From NCBI GenBank assembly GCA_949358305.1, contig OX442321.1:9077605-9141604 (forward strand): a stretch of DNA of 64,000 nucleotides. The letters are read 5' to 3'. Shown here one piece after another: positions 14,472-25,640 of the stretch. Every line of letters begins with the position of its first letter. Positions within the stretch are counted from its first letter, which is position 1. This DNA is from Strigamia acuminata (taxonomy: Eukaryota > Arthropoda > Chilopoda > Geophilomorpha > Linotaeniidae). A program made the position numbers and the translations under genes. The notes under the pieces are model-generated. The model saw nothing but the letters and a program-made list of their open reading frames with translations, did not search any database and had not been told where the DNA came from.

Positions 14472-15014
14472 GTGAAGAGCAAGTGTGCGTGGGTGGCATT
14501 GGCGAGTGTGCGGTCAGCCACAGACGCAGGAGAAACGCGTACAACTACAAGGAACCCATTCCCATGCTGGCAATGCATGCACTTCTCCAAGGCTGAAATG
14601 GCTCTATTCAATCTTCGCCCAGACCCTCGAGATGTGATTGGTGCTGGCGGATGGCGCCCCATCAGTTGGGCAGAATGGTATAGGGGAGGGGGGTTGAGCG
14701 GGAGAAGAAAGTGGTTCGTGGCACGTGGATCTTTTCCGTCTTACCTTTTCGTATATTTACGGATGACCTCATCGCGCCGAGCTTGGCTGCATTGCACCAC
14801 CATACCATCGCTTAACCCATTCCTTCCACGGATCATCTCATTAATCAAAGTCAGTCAGTGTCACTTTATGTCTCTTCTACCCTTTGGGACCAAAATGGTC
14901 TTTTCATATGTAAATTGCAGCTCACGCAAAGGGCAAATGATGTTTTATTTCCAACAACTCTCCAAACCCAATTTCCCCTTCTACGACCATAAAAAAAAAT
15001 CAATTGTGGATTGA
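14472..15014 (+). other. Longest single open frame of the window, unrecognised
   Basis: 180 codons without a stop, in a locally GC-richer stretch. No domain, repeat or signal peptide is seen. The C-terminal third runs into AT-rich sequence. A chance frame of this length is possible in 64 kb, so it is listed only for checking. Confidence 0.15.
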
Positions 15015-16370
15015 ATATTTCTAGACATATCCATTCAATTCTCTGACACATGATTTCAAGAAGAGAAAAAAAGCCAACCAAAATAAAAAGCTGCTTTTTA
15101 CTTCTTTTTCTCTTTTTAAAAAAATAAAAGACCAATCCTTTAAACACGGTCGCAAATACTGCGAATTAAAATATTTCTTCGTTTGTTTATATTCCTTAAA
15201 ATAAAAATAAAAATCATTTCTAATAAATATTGGCAACAATCATGCTCATTAGTCTCTATGTCACTGCCTGATTGGACAAAATGTGCCGTAATTTGACGAG
15301 TGGAAAAAAAATCAAAAATTCAAATTTTAGCATGTTTTTTTTTTAAATTTTAAGACTTTAAAAAAATAAAAAAACAATTTTAATAATTGACTGGATAAAA
15401 ACAAAAAAAACTCAAAAGAATTGAGTAAACAATGTTAAAAAGAAAATAATCTCGAATGGGATTTATTCTGCGAAACTATATTAAATCACCGTACTTTCCT
15501 TAATTGAATTTATACTCCTTTCAATATCCCCTCTTCCTTCCCCGAAAATAAAATAAAAATAAAATAAAGTAGGAACTCTTGACATTTATCAAAAATAAAA
15601 AAAATAAAAAGTTAAAAAAAAAAATTCTATAGAAATTCAAGTTATTAAATATGAGAAATTCCATCAAAATAGTAGACGCATCTCTTTCCTTTCGAAAAAG
15701 AGGTGTTGAGCCCGAAAGCATCGCCAAGCTTTAATTTCACCCGTGAATGCGGCCTTTCTCTCGACTGGGCGAGATTGGCCTCGGCCGATCTTGTAAAAGG
15801 TGTTTTCCTTTCTCATTCAAAGGCGACGAATCATTTCATGCAACGTCAACTGTCGGTCTTCACTCACAACCCTCGTTACAACGACCCCTTTTCTCTTTCA
15901 CTTCCTTTCCAATGCATTGTGGGATGCAACATCAAATTTACATTTCCACACAATTTTAGATAATAAAAAATACAATCTTTTTTTTTATATCGCCCCAAAA
16001 CCTATTTTTCCTCCTTTCCAGCCACTCGTCGTTTAAATATATAAACAATGTAATAAAAAAAATATCAAATATTAAAAAAAAAATATATCAAAAACAAATA
16101 AACAAACAGAAAGGAGGACGGCGAACGAGTCAGCAAATGGTGATGCCAGTGTACGAGCAGAAAACAACAAAAGACAAAAGCGTTGTAAAGAGGTCTTGGA
16201 CTAAATCCCACTCATTAATGGAGTCAGTCATGCAGAGGGAGAATGGAAAATGCAGTCACGCGCCAACCGCCCTTTCTCTCGCCTGCCTAATCCCTCGTCA
16301 GAGCTCGTATGCACCAGCCACCTGAGAGAGTCCCCATTGGAGCTTCGCCTCAATGCAATTGGAGTCATGT

Positions 16371-16391
16371 GCCACCGCTAGATGGCACAGG
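16371..16391 (+). promoter_or_regulatory. CTCF-like insulator motif
   Basis: CCACCGCTAGATGGCACAGG resembles the CTCF core, with a CCnC half followed by AGrkGGC. Similar TAGATGGC cores occur elsewhere in the window. Factor identity is inferred. Confidence 0.3.
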
Positions 16392-17454
16392 GGCACACGT
16401 AAGACGAAGATGGGGTAAGGAAATAGACAAAAATTTAAAAGGAAGAAAAAAAAAACACAACCGCATGCCAATCTTGCGACCTCTTTCGATCAATCTTCCC
16501 ACCTGGCTTGACAAATGGTGCTCGCAAATAAAAACAACTTTTTTTTCAACATGGTTAAAAAAAATTGTATAATACTGCAGAAAAGAAATTCCAACGTTAG
16601 AATTTAAATTTAAATTTTATAGATTAATACGTAATTTCGAAATATCCGAAATGATTTGATGATTAAGCATAAAAAATGAAAACATCATCACAACCTAAAT
16701 CCCTTTGGAGTCATGCTTACGAGACCAAATCTGATGCGAATACCCTGAATAATCCTCGTATACAGATCGCATTACTGCGCATATTATACAAAACCATGCG
16801 CGCAATGCAAATTTGGATTTGCGCATTTTAGCGTTATGATTATGTCAACACGCTAGCGTTACGTTACACCGTGCTAATAAGAGTCGGCTAGAATGGACCA
16901 AGGAGGTGAGAAGGAGATGTAACTCAATAACCACTTCCGCCACAATGCTCACCTTCTGTGAGATGACGTCACTAAATCTCAAGTCGCCATTTTGCATACA
17001 ACCTAGTAAACACTACTGTTACGGTGATAACAATTTTTATTGGTTATGTCGAATTTTATCGGTTTTATGTCGATTTTTCTTAGTTTTATGTCGATTGTTA
17101 TTGGTTTTGTATCGATTTTTATTGGTTTTACCGATTTTTATTGGTTTTACCGATTTTTATTGGTGTTCTCAATTTTTATTGTTTTTTTTTTGTCGATTTT
17201 TATTTCTTTTAGTTGCTTTCAGTTGATTTTTTCTTGATTTTAGTTGATTACTTATCGATTTTATTGATTTTTAGTTGATTACTAATCGATTTTATTGATT
17301 TTTAGTTGATTTTTTATCAATTTTATTGATTTTTGATTGAATTTTTCTTGATTTTAATGATTTTAGTAATTAGATAATCAAGTAGAAATCAATAAAATCA
17401 ATAGATAATCAAGTAGAAATCAATAAAATCGATAAGTAATCAACTAAAATCAAT

Positions 17455-18090
17455 AAACAATCGACTCAACGCAACTAAAAGAAATAAAAATCAACAAAAA
17501 AAACAATATAAATTGATAAAACCCATAAAAATCGATACGAAAACCAATAAAAAGTGACATTAAACTTATAAATATCGATAAAATCAATAAGCAATCGACT
17601 CAACGCAACTAAAAGAAATAAAAATCAACAAAAAAAAACAATATGAATTGATAAAACCCATAAAAATCGATACAAAACCAATAAAAAGCAGGGCTGGACT
17701 GGGAACAAATTTATTGCCGGGAAATCTGGGTGTCCGGGCCACAATTAATGAAGTCGGAACAGGTCACAGCAGGCTGCGACAGACCACAGCGGCCACGGGC
17801 CAGTCCAGCACTGATAAAAAGTGAAATTAAACTAATAAAAATCGATAAAATCAATAAACAATCGACTCAACGCAACTAAAAGAAATAAAAATCAACAAAA
17901 AAAAAACAATATAAATTGATAAAACCCATAAAAATCGATACAAAACCAATAAAAAGTGACATTAAACTAATAAAAATCGATACAAAACCAATAAAAAGTG
18001 ACATTAAACTAATAAAAATCGATAAAACCAATAAAAATTGATCCAAAACCAATAAAAATCGACTTAAAATCAATGAAAATCAGTTATTTA
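17455..18090. repeat. 134-bp tandem array inside the foldback element
   Basis: The anchor TCGACTCAACGCAACTAAAA recurs at 17461, 17595 and 17862. The first spacing is 134. The second is 267, which becomes 134 when the 125-bp MITE and one 8-bp duplicate are removed. The units are built from shorter AATAAAAATCGATAAAACC motifs. The left arm, ~17030-17370, carries the same motifs inverted (ATCGATTTTTATTGGTTTTA), so the whole region could fold into a long imperfect hairpin centred near 17370. Confidence 0.9.
17689..17813. mobile_element. 125-bp hAT-type MITE nested in the tandem array
   Basis: It begins CAGGGCTGGACTGG and ends CCAGTCCAGCACTG, terminal inverted repeats matching at 13 of 14 bases. 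It is flanked by the exact 8-bp duplication ATAAAAAG (17681-17688 and 17814-17821). CAG..CTG ends with an 8-bp duplication are the hallmark of hAT elements. It is far richer in G+C than the array around it and has no coding capacity. Removing it with one duplicate restores the 134-bp period of the host array. Confidence 0.92.
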
Positions 18091-18975
18091 GTTACTAGGT
18101 TGTGTGCAAAATGGCAGTCAAGTATCCCATCATGCAATGCACTCGTTGCGCATGCGCATACCAACTAGTCTGCGCATGGAACCCGAGTTTTGTGTGGAGT
18201 TACATCTCCTTCTCACCTCCTTGAATGGACAATTCTTCCTTGCAACTGCAACAAATACGTGGGGGTTACTTATACCGATCCCCATCGTGTTAAAACTCTT
18301 TAAAAGCTACTCAGGCTGTGGCCACAGCTGCTATCCACTTATAACGAAATTCAGGGGACTGGCCACACCATTTGATTACAATGAGTTCATACATTTTTAA
18401 CAAAAACGGATTCATTTCCGTATGATGATTTCCCCCCAGTATTGTGGATCTAGATAATTTAATGGGGCAATCCAGCAATGCCAAATTCCTGTGCAACTTC
18501 TATTTCCTCATTTCGTGTCTTATCTGCAGCATGTCAGATAAAGATTAGTAGCTGGGTTCTAAAAGTATTTGCGCTTAAACGGTCTTTGTAAACCTGTCTG
18601 TGTAAACATCTTTGCAAATGTCTTTTTTCACGTATTTCTTGATGCCAAAACCAAACTAAAAAATTCCTGTCTGCGTACACATAAATGCAACAAATACATG
18701 GCTTATAGAAATAATAACACTATTCACTAGTGTGCAATAAACAATTTTTGACCATTGTATTTTTGCTGCATAAAAAGATGGAATTTAATGCTTGAAATTG
18801 GCTTCTTGATAGCGGGAGCAGACAGTGTGTAGCAGTTGCGTATTCTCAATGGCAACAACGAAAGAACAAACAGACCACCAGAAATATGAAACATAAATCA
18901 TAAGATCTGCTTAAACTCCAAATTTCATATGTAAATTTGGTATTCGTTTGATCTAGTCAGCTTAATTGAGGGTTT

Positions 18976-19041
18976 TCTCGATCTAACTTCAAAAATGCCA
19001 GCCGATTAAGTCTGCTTTCAGTCTTAGAGGTTGCATGCGCA
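18976..19041 (+). repeat. Dispersed repeat family, copy A
   Basis: It contains CTCGATCTAACTTCAAAAATG, then GCCGATTAAGTCTGC and GCATGCGCAACTT. It aligns with 46867-46930 in the same orientation. Both copies sit among TTTAAACATG/AAACAGC motifs. The family is not recognised. Confidence 0.5.
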
Positions 19042-19300
19042 ACTTTAGACCGCAGAACAAGTTCAACTGCAATTTTTAAACACGCTTTTTGGCATTTTAT
19101 TATTCAAATTGCTTTCTGAAATATGCAGTTCGACTGGTTTAACTTAAATAAACCATACTAAATAACTTCTTAAATGCACCTGCTTTGAAAAAAATTACTA
19201 TTTTAAACATGCTTAAATGAGTTTTCAGGACCGATCAACTTTTCAGTGCATTTATTTATTAAACTTTAATGATGTCAGGTACATCAAAGAACAAAGGATA

Positions 19301-19394
19301 GAGCCTCTCTGAGTATTAGGGCTGCCCAATGAATGCTCTGTAAGAAAGAACCTCTCCAGAGTATTAAGGCTACCCAATGAGTGTTCTGTGGGAT
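19301..19394 (+). repeat. 47-bp tandem duplication
   Basis: Two adjacent copies (19301-19347 and 19348-19394) share CCTCTCyrGAGTATTArGGCTrCCCAATGArTG and CTGT. They differ at about ten positions. On the minus strand both encode a TEHSLGSxNT-like peptide, but the surrounding frame is not convincing as a gene. Confidence 0.8.
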
Positions 19395-19598
19395 GACTTG
19401 CTTCAGAACTCAACCTTGCATTTGAACGGAGAACTGGAAAAATCACAATAAACCCAGAGATAAGTTTCAAACTCTCTTGTTATAGAAACAGTACCCAAGT
19501 TGGGAAGTGAGACAAAGTTTCTGGTTTTGTTGTTCTCAGTGTTTCTATAAACAGAATAGACACCAAAAACAGTCATAAACCATCGCCTAAAACTGCAA

Positions 19599-19643
19599 AA
19601 ACATAAACCACGAGTAGAGTGGTTTTTGAAGTGGTTTATGTTT
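19599..19643. repeat. Hairpin AAACATAAACCAC / GTGGTTTATGTTT
   Basis: A perfect 13-bp inverted repeat with a 19-base loop. The stem can be lengthened past a small bulge by AAAAC and GTTTT. A related CATAAACCA occurs at 19575. It is too short for a confident microRNA call. Confidence 0.6.
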
Positions 19644-21114
19644 GGTTTTGACTTTTACAGCCTAATTCAAAATGGCTGTCAATTGATATAATGTTTCCAG
19701 CTGTACCACCTACCATCAAAAACGTCAGTAAAGCCATAGTGTAGGTTTATAAAATGCGGTCAAAATCTATTTATGGGTGAAAAACGAATAAACTTTGTCA
19801 TCTTGTAAAATCAACAAAAAACAACCCATCAATAAACAAAAAAGAAATCACCTCAGAATATAGACGAATTGGGTGTTTATTTCAATCGATACACCGGAAA
19901 TATATATCTAGGGATTAGTCTTGACCAATCCATTAGCGTTAATGTTGGTAGTCAATCCGTCTGCGATATCCGCAGTGCGCTCTGATGGTAAGACTATTCG
20001 TTGAATGAATGTGTGGCCACCAGAGTTAGGCTGATTCCGGTAATCTCTGGAATGCCGGGGTTACACACTCATCAATTCAAACTTGGCTGTGATTTTGTCT
20101 TCTGTTTTTGATGTTTGCAGAAACAAGTTTCCCAGATTGTCACCCACCTGCGTTCTTCTGAGAACGGGTGATCACACAAACATCGTACTTTGTGCACTAT
20201 CCAAAAACAATTTGATTGACTGACAGCGACTATTATTTTTGCAAACTTCAATCAATTAACAACGAAAACTCCCCGTAGAAATTTTATTTCCCATCGAGTG
20301 GACACCAATGAGATTAATTGCGCTGGGCAACTAACTATAAACCATAAAGCCTTACATAAGCCTCTCATATTCGTGACCTAAAACAAGGTAATGTTTAACA
20401 ATTCAATTCAATAATTACACATTATGAAGTATAAATAGGACACTGGTTCAATACAAGGAGCAAGTTGCTTGCGCAATACCTATAATAGCATAAATTAAAT
20501 GCTCAAACTTCATCCAACTTTCAGAAAAAACGAAAAAAAAAACCTTTATAATAAAAAAATACATATGTAAATAAAAAATGGGAAAAATATTCTCAGAAAT
20601 CCTAAACATTTATTTATATTCATAAAATATATATTTAAAAAAAAAACAAAAAAAAAAAAAAACACCTTAACATGTCAAGTTAAATGGAAACTGTCACCAA
20701 AATAGTCCACGTAAAACCAAGCAGATATGAAAAGCAGGAGAGGAGTGCCAGAATCTCACGCAATACACGAGCACAAATAGGAATAGTAAAGAGGTAGCGT
20801 GGAGGGAGGGATGAGCAAAAACTAGGGGATTGATGCTAAGTCCAAGTGCAAACTCTGGTAATCACCATGATGATTGCGCATGCCTGGGAAAAACTTGCCA
20901 ATATATATTTTTTCCCAACTCCCCTTAAAATTCACACTCCCACTCCTCCTTTTTTTGCTACGTCATTGGATGGTGAAAATTTGTCTCTTGCGTAAGCGGT
21001 GATTTTTCTCAAAATCACAAAGCAATCTAAGCGGATAAAGAGACGCGCACGCCAGCTGGATTTCATCTTTTTTCCTCCTGTTACTTACATTTCATCCCTC
21101 ACTTTTTACTTTTT

Positions 21115-21205
21115 TTTTTCTTTCTTTCTTTCTCTCTTTCTTTCTTTCTCTTATTTTATATATATATGTATATGTATAGATATATAGATATATTTTTTTT
21201 TACTT
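21115..21205. repeat. (CTTT)n microsatellite followed by TA-rich tract
   Basis: CTTT units with CTCT interruptions, then TATATATGTATATGTATAGATATATAGATATA and a T-run. Confidence 0.85.
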
Positions 21206-21234
21206 GTTGGCTTAGGGTGAGGAAATGTACGCCC

Positions 21235-21269
21235 AGCTTCGAGCTTCGAGCTTCGAGCTTCCAGCTCCC
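21235..21269. repeat. 7-bp tandem repeat (AGCTTCG)n
   Basis: Three perfect and two decaying units of AGCTTCG. Each unit contains TTCGA or CGAGC palindromic parts. Confidence 0.85.
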
Positions 21270-24200
21270 AACGTCGATTCCTATTCTCATACGAGAAAAG
21301 TGCGTGATTAGAATATCAAAGGAGAAACCGAATGCAGCTTTCACTCATTGCACAACAGCAGCGCAGAGAAGCTCAATTTCCAATTATGAGCTTACAACAT
21401 CTCGCCTACTCACCACGTGCAATTAATTTTAATCTCGACTTCATCTTAGTGACCTCCTTGCTCAGAATCACCTTGGAAACAATTTTCTTCACCTTTTAAA
21501 GTCACAAATTCCTCGAATGAAAAAAAAGGGAGAGAAGGAGGGGTCACAATATCTGACCACGAGACTTTTTATGGATTTTGCTAGTGAGACGCTTCAAGTA
21601 CCCGGCTTCAAAGAAGGCCATTTGAACTGTGGATGGGGGATTGTGGAAGCTGAAACCACCTGACCCTTCCCAATGTTCGGTGATCCCCCATGCTTGTCCT
21701 GGAGCTATGGCGGGATTTTATGGACAGTGGCTGCAGAGCCCTCCTGGGCAAGCCTAACACCCCCGCCCTCAACTCGTCCACACATTCCTTGTTGACCAGC
21801 TCAACTCGTCTGCTTCACTAGGAGATCGGTTGCCACGGCAACCCGGAGCATTCGTAGCCACTAGTCGAAAGGCCCTAGAGGCTGGCAATTTATTATTTTC
21901 AAGTTGAGGGCAATTCGAACGCGGCTTATACAAAGATGGGGTGCAGAGATGGGATTTTGATTGGTCGCAATTGCTACAAACTTGCGTGACCGTATTAGAG
22001 TAACTTGCCAAAAACATGCTCCAACTACATCCGACCATATCGCGTACAAATCTGCTCTTTTAAACTTCGTTTAGTGCTCCTAGCATTTCGATACGCCGCT
22101 CAAGTCTACTCATTAATTTTGGCTAACGGCGAGAAGAAAAAAATAAGTCGATTTTCAATTGACTATTTGGTGGTTTAATTAAAACTCTAATCACCAACTT
22201 TCTCAAACTTCTGTGGAAAAAATTCGCGCTCGTTTCTGCGCTCCATCTGCGCAGCATCCTCGGTTTTCAAATTGCCGTTTCGATTTCATCGGAAGTCACA
22301 TGACGGGAAATTTTGTCTATGATTTCACAATATTGTTCGGAGAACCGTCTCAACATTTCGATTCTTCCTAACCAAAACCGTCTGAATATTTTATATTGCA
22401 CGGAAAATTGTAAAAATTAGTTTGACGCAGTACTTTAACTTTAAAACTATTGTAATGCATTTGAACAAAATTTCTATTGCGTCCTCTACCTCTTAACGCA
22501 ATACTTAGTACTCAATAGAAAAAAATAATGACTCATTTTCAAACTACTTGATAAACCACGCTTGGCTCATTAACTGTATCCCGCTGTGATATGCCAACCA
22601 AGCTTAAACCATATCACATTCTAACGCCAATAAACTGAATAAAAACAAACCATCAAATTAAAAAAAAAGTAGACTAAAAAGAAAAAAAAAGAATTAATGT
22701 ATCGTATTTCCTAAATAAACAACGATAATTAACTAATGTCGAAACGCAGAAATTTAATTGAATGTAAACAAAAACACGCAATAAAAATCTTTAAAAAAAA
22801 TAGCGATGAAAATCCAGTTTCATAAAGCGCCATAATCACTTGTTAAAACATTGGTAAAACCAAATCATTATCGTGTCTGGCATCCCTTAAAAAAGTGGGA
22901 AAAGGTGAAAAGTGCAAAGCCCTAGTAATTATCCAAATGCTCATTAACCCATCGATAAACTTCAGGTCCATTTGTAAACAAACCAAACCAAACATTAAGC
23001 GTGGGCGCAAAGAATTAAAAGCCATCAGAGTCGAAGCAAATGGTGCGCACTCCATCAAGAGGGGCCACAGACTCGTGGCCGCAATAATTTGCATCCAATT
23101 AGAATGAGTCTGCAACGAATCCTCTTGTTGCCCGCCCTCCTGTCAATTTTGAATCGGACTTGCACCGCCGCCAGACGGCGTGGCGGCGACCGGCGACGAC
23201 AATATCGATCGTCCAAGTCGACTGACTGCATCTTGGTGCATCCGTGATTCACTCCCTCGTTATGTGCTCTACGGGAGTTTATCAGTTTTCGTTGAATAAT
23301 TTATGGCACAAAATATGGGAGGAGAAACTCGGACGTGATCGCATTTGATTTGCGATTAAAACAAGAAAAAAAAATTAGATATTAATTTATGTATTGCAAA
23401 AACAACCTGGGAATCGTCATAACTCGTGCAATTACTTGGATCCCGTCCAAACACAACCTCAGACTTAAACTGCGTAACGTAATGATGCTACATCATTTAA
23501 AATTTAAAACTTACAAACATTTTTAAACTTCCAAAAGAGAAAAAGGAAAAAAAATAAAAAGAAAACTCAAGTCATTGCTTCATCAATATATATTAGCAGT
23601 TGATGAAATATAAACTTAATTTGGGTTTATGAGGGGGAGCGCTTTTGCTACAGTAAAGGTCTTTGACATTCAGTTTTGATGAAAAGCGAATCCTCGCTAT
23701 TGTACTGACGGAACCAGTATTTCAATAAAATGCAAATGTCATTGATTTACTACGACGTTAGACTTTTCAACTCGGAATCGAACGAGAGAGATTAGAAGAA
23801 TGATCATATTGATTAATAAAACCTGACATTGATTAACTTATCGCATAAATCTGTTTTATAATGGACAACATGATCAATATCAATATAATCAATTTAAAGG
23901 CTGATAAATGCATAATGCGGTTTCGTGATTCTGATTCAAGATTCATGCATCCTCCTCGCTAAATTTATATCAATGCCAAGCAACATTTCATGAAAAATTT
24001 CCACGTTTCAATTTTACAAAGTAGACAATTATTTTGCTGCCCGAATAAAGTCAACAGCCATAAATGTTACCCGAAAAAATGGCCTCACTCAAGCAAGACA
24101 TCAATAAAAGCGCATATACATGTACACTCATGTTTCATTTTTTAAATTAAAAAACTTGATTACCGTTATTTTATTCATCAATATCGGCAGTGCACGTATA

Positions 24201-24280
24201 AATTTCCCATAAAAATATGTTTGATAGCAATAATTACAAATTTTGCTAATAATTATGAAGCAAAATTAAAATTATACTAG

Positions 24281-25640
24281 GCAAATAAATGTTGTTAACT
24301 CATGGCTTGTCTAATTTTTAAATAAATAAATAGTACCTTTAAAGAAAAAAGACCAGGGGCATGACCACTATATAAAAGCTACAAAGAGAGCCAATCCCCA
24401 GTCTAATAAAAAACACACTGAAGTTGTGGTGATCCTGGATCACCAAAAAATATATCTTAAAAAGAAAATAATGTAAAATAACTAAATAAGAAAATACTCA
24501 CGAGTTGAAATCATAAAATAACTCATTAAAATAAGTAATGGTCCCAAATTTGCGATGGTTCCAAATTTGCGATTGCTAAAATTGCTCCCAAAAAATTTTC
24601 ACAGCAAGGTGAAAAATTTGTTCTTTTGTCGTTAAGGTAGCTCTTGACATCGTTGTCCATTTCCTTGTGCTGACCACTAAAAGAAAGATAAATTTAATCT
24701 CAAATCAAAAATTTTAAGGTAATAAAACCACCTTGGTAGACTAAATGTCCTCAATTTTTTCTGTTGATTTTTGGCTAGGAGAGAGACGTTTGTCACAACG
24801 TCCTCTTCTGAGTCTCAAAACGACTGTTTTATGTCTTGAGGATTTGGTCAGTTTGGCTAACCTAGACCTGAATCTGGCAACCTCGTCTCTACGTCCAGTT
24901 GGACTGGGTGAGCTGGTACCCGAAGCATACGACTGGTCGAACCCGGAGTCGCAGCATTCGTTTTCCGAATCTGTGTCAAAAAAGGACGCCAGATCCTTCG
25001 ACCAAGGTCGAGGCTGACACCGCCCCACGTCCGAGGATCTCGATCTTGCATCCCTAGGATATGCCTTGTGGTTTGATGATTTTTCAGAATCAATTGACGA
25101 GCATGATGATGATGATCTGCGTGACTCGGCCAAAAAAAATGACATCTCGGCCAGTCGCAGCATATCTTGGGACATCGCAGGAGCGGTCGGCAGTAGATTG
25201 GAAGACTTGAAGAAGTTTTGTTGACCTCTTTAGATCAAAGATTGAAGGTCTAATTCCTTCAAAACAGTCGCAAGTGGTTCCTCAGTCAAATCAGTCGTAA
25301 TGACGGCCGTTTGGACCTGTGTCGCCAGTTCAGGCACAGGCAAAGGTCCGGCTGGCATATGCTTCGATTTGGACGTCGATGTACGCCCTTTCTTGGTTTG
25401 GTTGACTCTCGTCATAATAAAAGGCGAATTAATATGCAAAAAAACGATGAAAAACTTACAAAAACACACGAAAAGAGCCTAAAAATTTTTGGCGATCGTG
25501 TGGTGGACTAGGAAAAATTAGACTGGGAATTGGCTCTCTTCGTAGCCTTTATATAGTGGTCATAACCCTAATGTTTTTTTAAAGGTACTATTTATTAATT
25601 TAAAAATTAGACAAGCCATAAGTTAACAACATTTATTTGC
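24281..25640. mobile_element. 1.36-kb element with ~125-bp inverted repeats carrying inward TATA boxes
   Basis: The left repeat 24281-24407 and right repeat 25517-25640 are highly similar inverted copies, from GCAAATAAATGTTGTTAACT to CAGTCTAAT. Each contains TATATAAA followed by GCTACrAAGAGAGCC, so promoter-like sites face inward from both ends (24369 on plus, 25555-25546 on minus). Inside is one damaged minus-strand open frame. I see no clear target-site duplication. The right tip can form CAACATTT-ATTTGC-AAATGTTG. Candidates are a DIRS-like or other inverted-repeat element deleted for its enzymes. No transposase, integrase or recombinase is visible. Confidence 0.8.
24741..25415 (-). pseudogene. 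Ser/Arg-rich ORF of the inverted-repeat element, one in-frame stop
   Basis: From ATG at 25415 (MTRVNQTKKG) the frame runs 61 codons to TAA at 25232-25230. It then continues open in the same frame for 162 codons (second part starts RGQQNFFKSS; internal MSQDMLRLAEM) to a stop at 24741. If read through, this would be a protein of about 223 residues. It is rich in Ser, Arg and Asp/Glu, with clusters SSSSCSS and DTDSENE. It lies downstream of the TATA box in the right inverted repeat, with a ~100-base leader. I recognise no domain. A gag-like or DNA-binding role is only a guess. The single stop suggests recent decay, or less likely readthrough. Confidence 0.5.

Larger units (their letters stand above)
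11605..16898. other. Gene-free DNA with GC-richer islands
   Basis: Holds the CTCF-like pair at 12494, GC-richer patches at 13085-13330, 13720-14110 and 14600-14800, the 9-bp repeat at 14338, and the CTCF-like site at 16371. Its open frames are not convincing as genes. Confidence 0.55.
16899..18222. mobile_element. 1.3-kb foldback transposon with target-site duplication
   Basis: The element begins CAAGGAGGTGAGAAGGAGAT and its right end (18198-18222) is the inverse, 26-27 matching bases ending in GTAACTC. GAATGGAC occurs directly before it (16891-16898) and directly after it (18223-18230), which fits a target-site duplication of 7 or 8 bp (one end base is ambiguous). A second inverted block, GCCATTTTGCAyACAACCTAGTAA, lies inside both ends (left ~16987, right ~18090-18115). 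The interior is AT-rich inverted and tandem repeat DNA. No transposase ORF is present, so it is non-autonomous. The 8-bp duplication would suit hAT, but the superfamily is not certain. Confidence 0.8.
18231..24280. other. Gene-free DNA with repeats
   Basis: Contains the perfect palindrome CTGTGGCCACAG near 18316, repeat copy A, the 47-bp duplication, the 19599 hairpin, CTTT and AGCTTCG microsatellites, and a possibly conserved patch at 23040-23100 with GCAATAATTTGCATCCAATTA, which includes an octamer-like ATTTGCAT. No exon recognised. Confidence 0.55.

Noticed and set aside
14125-14544. 139-codon minus-strand open frame
   Set aside because: It is largely the translation of A/T runs and the 9-bp repeat (FFSFFSFF), so it is a low-complexity artefact.
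24281-25640. Idea that the inverted-repeat element is an integrated small DNA virus
   Set aside because: No replication or capsid protein is recognisable and the length is too short. Only the inverted repeats with promoters hint at it.
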